Part shown: positions 4,056 through 5,161 of the stretch, piece after piece | How the letters are laid out: every line of letters begins with the position of its first letter | Numbering within the stretch: position 1 is the stretch's first letter | Assembly: GCA_959604115.1 (NCBI GenBank) | Contig: CAUHBW010000291.1 | Coordinates: 1-5,161, forward strand | Reading direction: 5' to 3' | From: an uncultured Bilophila sp. | GTDB lineage: Bacteria > Desulfobacterota > Desulfovibrionia > Desulfovibrionales > Desulfovibrionaceae | DNA length: 5,161 nucleotides | Program-made: the position numbers and the translations under genes | The notes under the pieces: generated by a model | Database searches by the model: none | Seen by the model: only the letters and a program-made list of their open reading frames with translations | Told to the model about the DNA's origin: nothing

Positions 4056-5105
4056 ATGCGGATTGCGGTATGGAATACGGCTTTTTTGGGGGATGCGGTG
4101 CTGACGCTGCCGCTGATTCAGACGTTGGCGGACGCCTTCCCCGGTGCGGAGATCGATTTTTACGTGCGCCGTGGTTTCGCTTCGCTGTTTGAGGCGCATC
4201 CCGCCCTTCACGCGGTCTACGAGTATGACAAACGCCGCCTTTCCGGGAACAACCGCCTGTCCGCGCTTCTCAAGATGGGGCGTGTTCTCGGCGGTCGGCG
4301 TTATGATCTGTGGATCGGGGCGCATCCGAGCCCGCGTTCCGCCCTGCTGGCCCGTCTGAGCGGGGCGTCCGTCCGCGTGGGGTACACCGGCGGCCTCGTT
4401 TCCACGCTCTGCTACAACCGCCGGGTGTCCCGCCGTTTCCGCGAGCTGCACGAAATCGAGCGTCTGCTTGAGTTGCTGAATCCCGTTCTGCCGCCCGACG
4501 CGCCGCGTGAGCACTGGCCCGAGCTGGCGTTGCCTCCGGCGGCGGTGGAGAAGGCCGAAGCCTTCCGCGATTCGCTGCGGGAGGGCGATCAGCCGCCTGT
4601 GCTTCTCGGACTGCATCCCGGTTCGGTCTGGGGCACGAAACGCTGGCTGCCGTCCGGGTTTGCGGAGATTGCCCGTCGTGCCGCCGCGTGCGGGGCGCAT
4701 GTCGTCGTGTTCGCCGGGCCGGGAGAGGAGGGCGTGGCCCGAGACGTGATCGCGCTTTCCGAGTTGGCGGGCAGTCCGCTCCTGCACGATCTTTCCTGCG
4801 CTCTGACGTTGCCTGAGCTGGCGGCCTATCTGAAGGTGCTCAACTGCTACGTTTCCAACGATTCCGGTCCCATGCACCTTGCCTGGGCGCAGCGCACGCC
4901 GGTCACGGCCTTGTTCGGCCCTACGGTTCGGGAGCTGGGCTTTTTTCCGCGCGGCGATTCCGCCAAGGTTTTTGAAGTGTCTCTCGACTGCCGTCCCTGT
5001 GGTCTGCACGGGCCGCATCACTGCCCCAAGGGGCACCATCGCTGCATGGTCGGCATTGACGTCGATGCCGTGTGGCGGGATGTGAAGGGCAAGTTGGGGG
5101 TGTAG
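4056..5105 (+). CDS. waaF: ADP-heptose:LPS heptosyltransferase, glycosyltransferase family 9 (WaaF-like)
   Basis: Adds a heptose from ADP-heptose to the growing LPS inner core at the cytoplasmic face of the inner membrane; WaaF adds the second heptose. The 349-residue length is normal for the family. The N-terminal Rossmann half has the LGDAVLTLP motif (11-19) with Asp13, which matches the catalytic base position in WaaC. The C-terminal half has the nucleotide-sugar site HPGSVWGTKRWLP (187-199), VVVFAGPGEEGVA (216-228), and the family motif SNDSGPMHLAWA (267-278). A Cys/His-rich end (Cys312, Cys315, Cys323, Cys330) resembles the tail of WaaF proteins. The start has AAGGAGG (4045-4051) upstream. 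It is not part of the rbr operon, since a terminator intervenes, and no other LPS gene is visible. The family is certain; heptosyltransferase II versus another GT9 member is less so. Confidence 0.85.
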   Translation: MRIAVWNTAFLGDAVLTLPLIQTLADAFPGAEIDFYVRRGFASLFEAHPALHAVYEYDKRRLSGNNRLSALLKMGRVLGGRRYDLWIGAHPSPRSALLARLSGASVRVGYTGGLVSTLCYNRRVSRRFRELHEIERLLELLNPVLPPDAPREHWPELALPPAAVEKAEAFRDSLREGDQPPVLLGLHPGSVWGTKRWLPSGFAEIARRAAACGAHVVVFAGPGEEGVARDVIALSELAGSPLLHDLSCALTLPELAAYLKVLNCYVSNDSGPMHLAWAQRTPVTALFGPTVRELGFFPRGDSAKVFEVSLDCRPCGLHGPHHCPKGHHRCMVGIDVDAVWRDVKGKLGV

Positions 5106-5137
5106 GAAGAAAGGGAGATGAAGATTGGGGAGGGGAA

Positions 5138-5161
5138 GGGGAAACTTTCTCCAGAAAGTTT
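5138..5161 (+). terminator. Terminator hairpin after waaF, cut by the window end
   Basis: AAACTTTC (5142-5149) pairs perfectly with GAAAGTTT (5154-5161) around the loop TCCA. GGGG precedes it (5138-5141), so the stem probably extends with CCCC just beyond the window. It lies 32 bases after the waaF stop codon in purine-rich sequence. Position and form suggest an intrinsic terminator; the T-run, if any, is outside the window. The symmetric stem could also act on a convergent gene. Confidence 0.6.

Noticed and set aside
3285..5039. A 584-codon open frame on the minus strand
   Set aside because: It runs antisense through rbr, rdl, a strong terminator and waaF, all of which are clear genes or signals on the plus strand. 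Composition is Arg/Gln-rich and no motif is visible.

Overview
The window looks like chromosomal DNA from a GC-rich, Gram-negative sulfate reducer of the Desulfovibrionaceae. Three things point there. The 191-residue rubrerythrin matches, as I recall it, the Desulfovibrio vulgaris protein in length and N-terminus. The gene order Fur-family regulator / rubrerythrin / rubredoxin-like protein is the one described for the D. vulgaris rbr operon. The flanking Tol-Pal and heptosyltransferase genes require an outer membrane with LPS. The genus cannot be fixed from this sequence alone.

Layout. Positions 24-2240, minus strand: tolQ, tolR and tolA, read right to left, the inner-membrane motor of the Tol-Pal envelope system. 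A start codon at the very edge (5-7) suggests the operon continues, probably into tolB. Positions 2241-2582: a divergent intergenic region with a strong sigma70-type promoter for the rightward operon, a 17-bp palindrome and a 10-bp direct repeat around it, and a few GC-rich hairpins on the tolQ side. Positions 2583-3906, plus strand: a PerR-type peroxide sensor, rubrerythrin and a CX4C rubredoxin-like protein, closed by a textbook terminator at 3950-3981. The 154-base perR-rbr spacer carries several successive hairpins, one with a 15-bp stem. Positions 4056-5105, plus strand: a GT9 family ADP-heptose:LPS heptosyltransferase (WaaF-like) as a separate unit, followed by a terminator hairpin cut by the window end.

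How the genes work together. PerR should sense peroxide through a metal site whose five ligand positions are all present, and probably controls its own operon. Rubrerythrin reduces hydrogen peroxide to water in this anaerobe, and the rubredoxin-like protein is a plausible electron donor to it. TolQRA and WaaF both serve the outer membrane but are separate transcription units and show no functional link to the peroxide operon.

I see no mobile element, CRISPR array, tRNA or rRNA, and no gene set that looks like an undescribed system. The points most worth a second look are the structured perR-rbr spacer, the candidate operator at the perR promoter, and the cysteine variations in the two rubredoxin-type iron sites.
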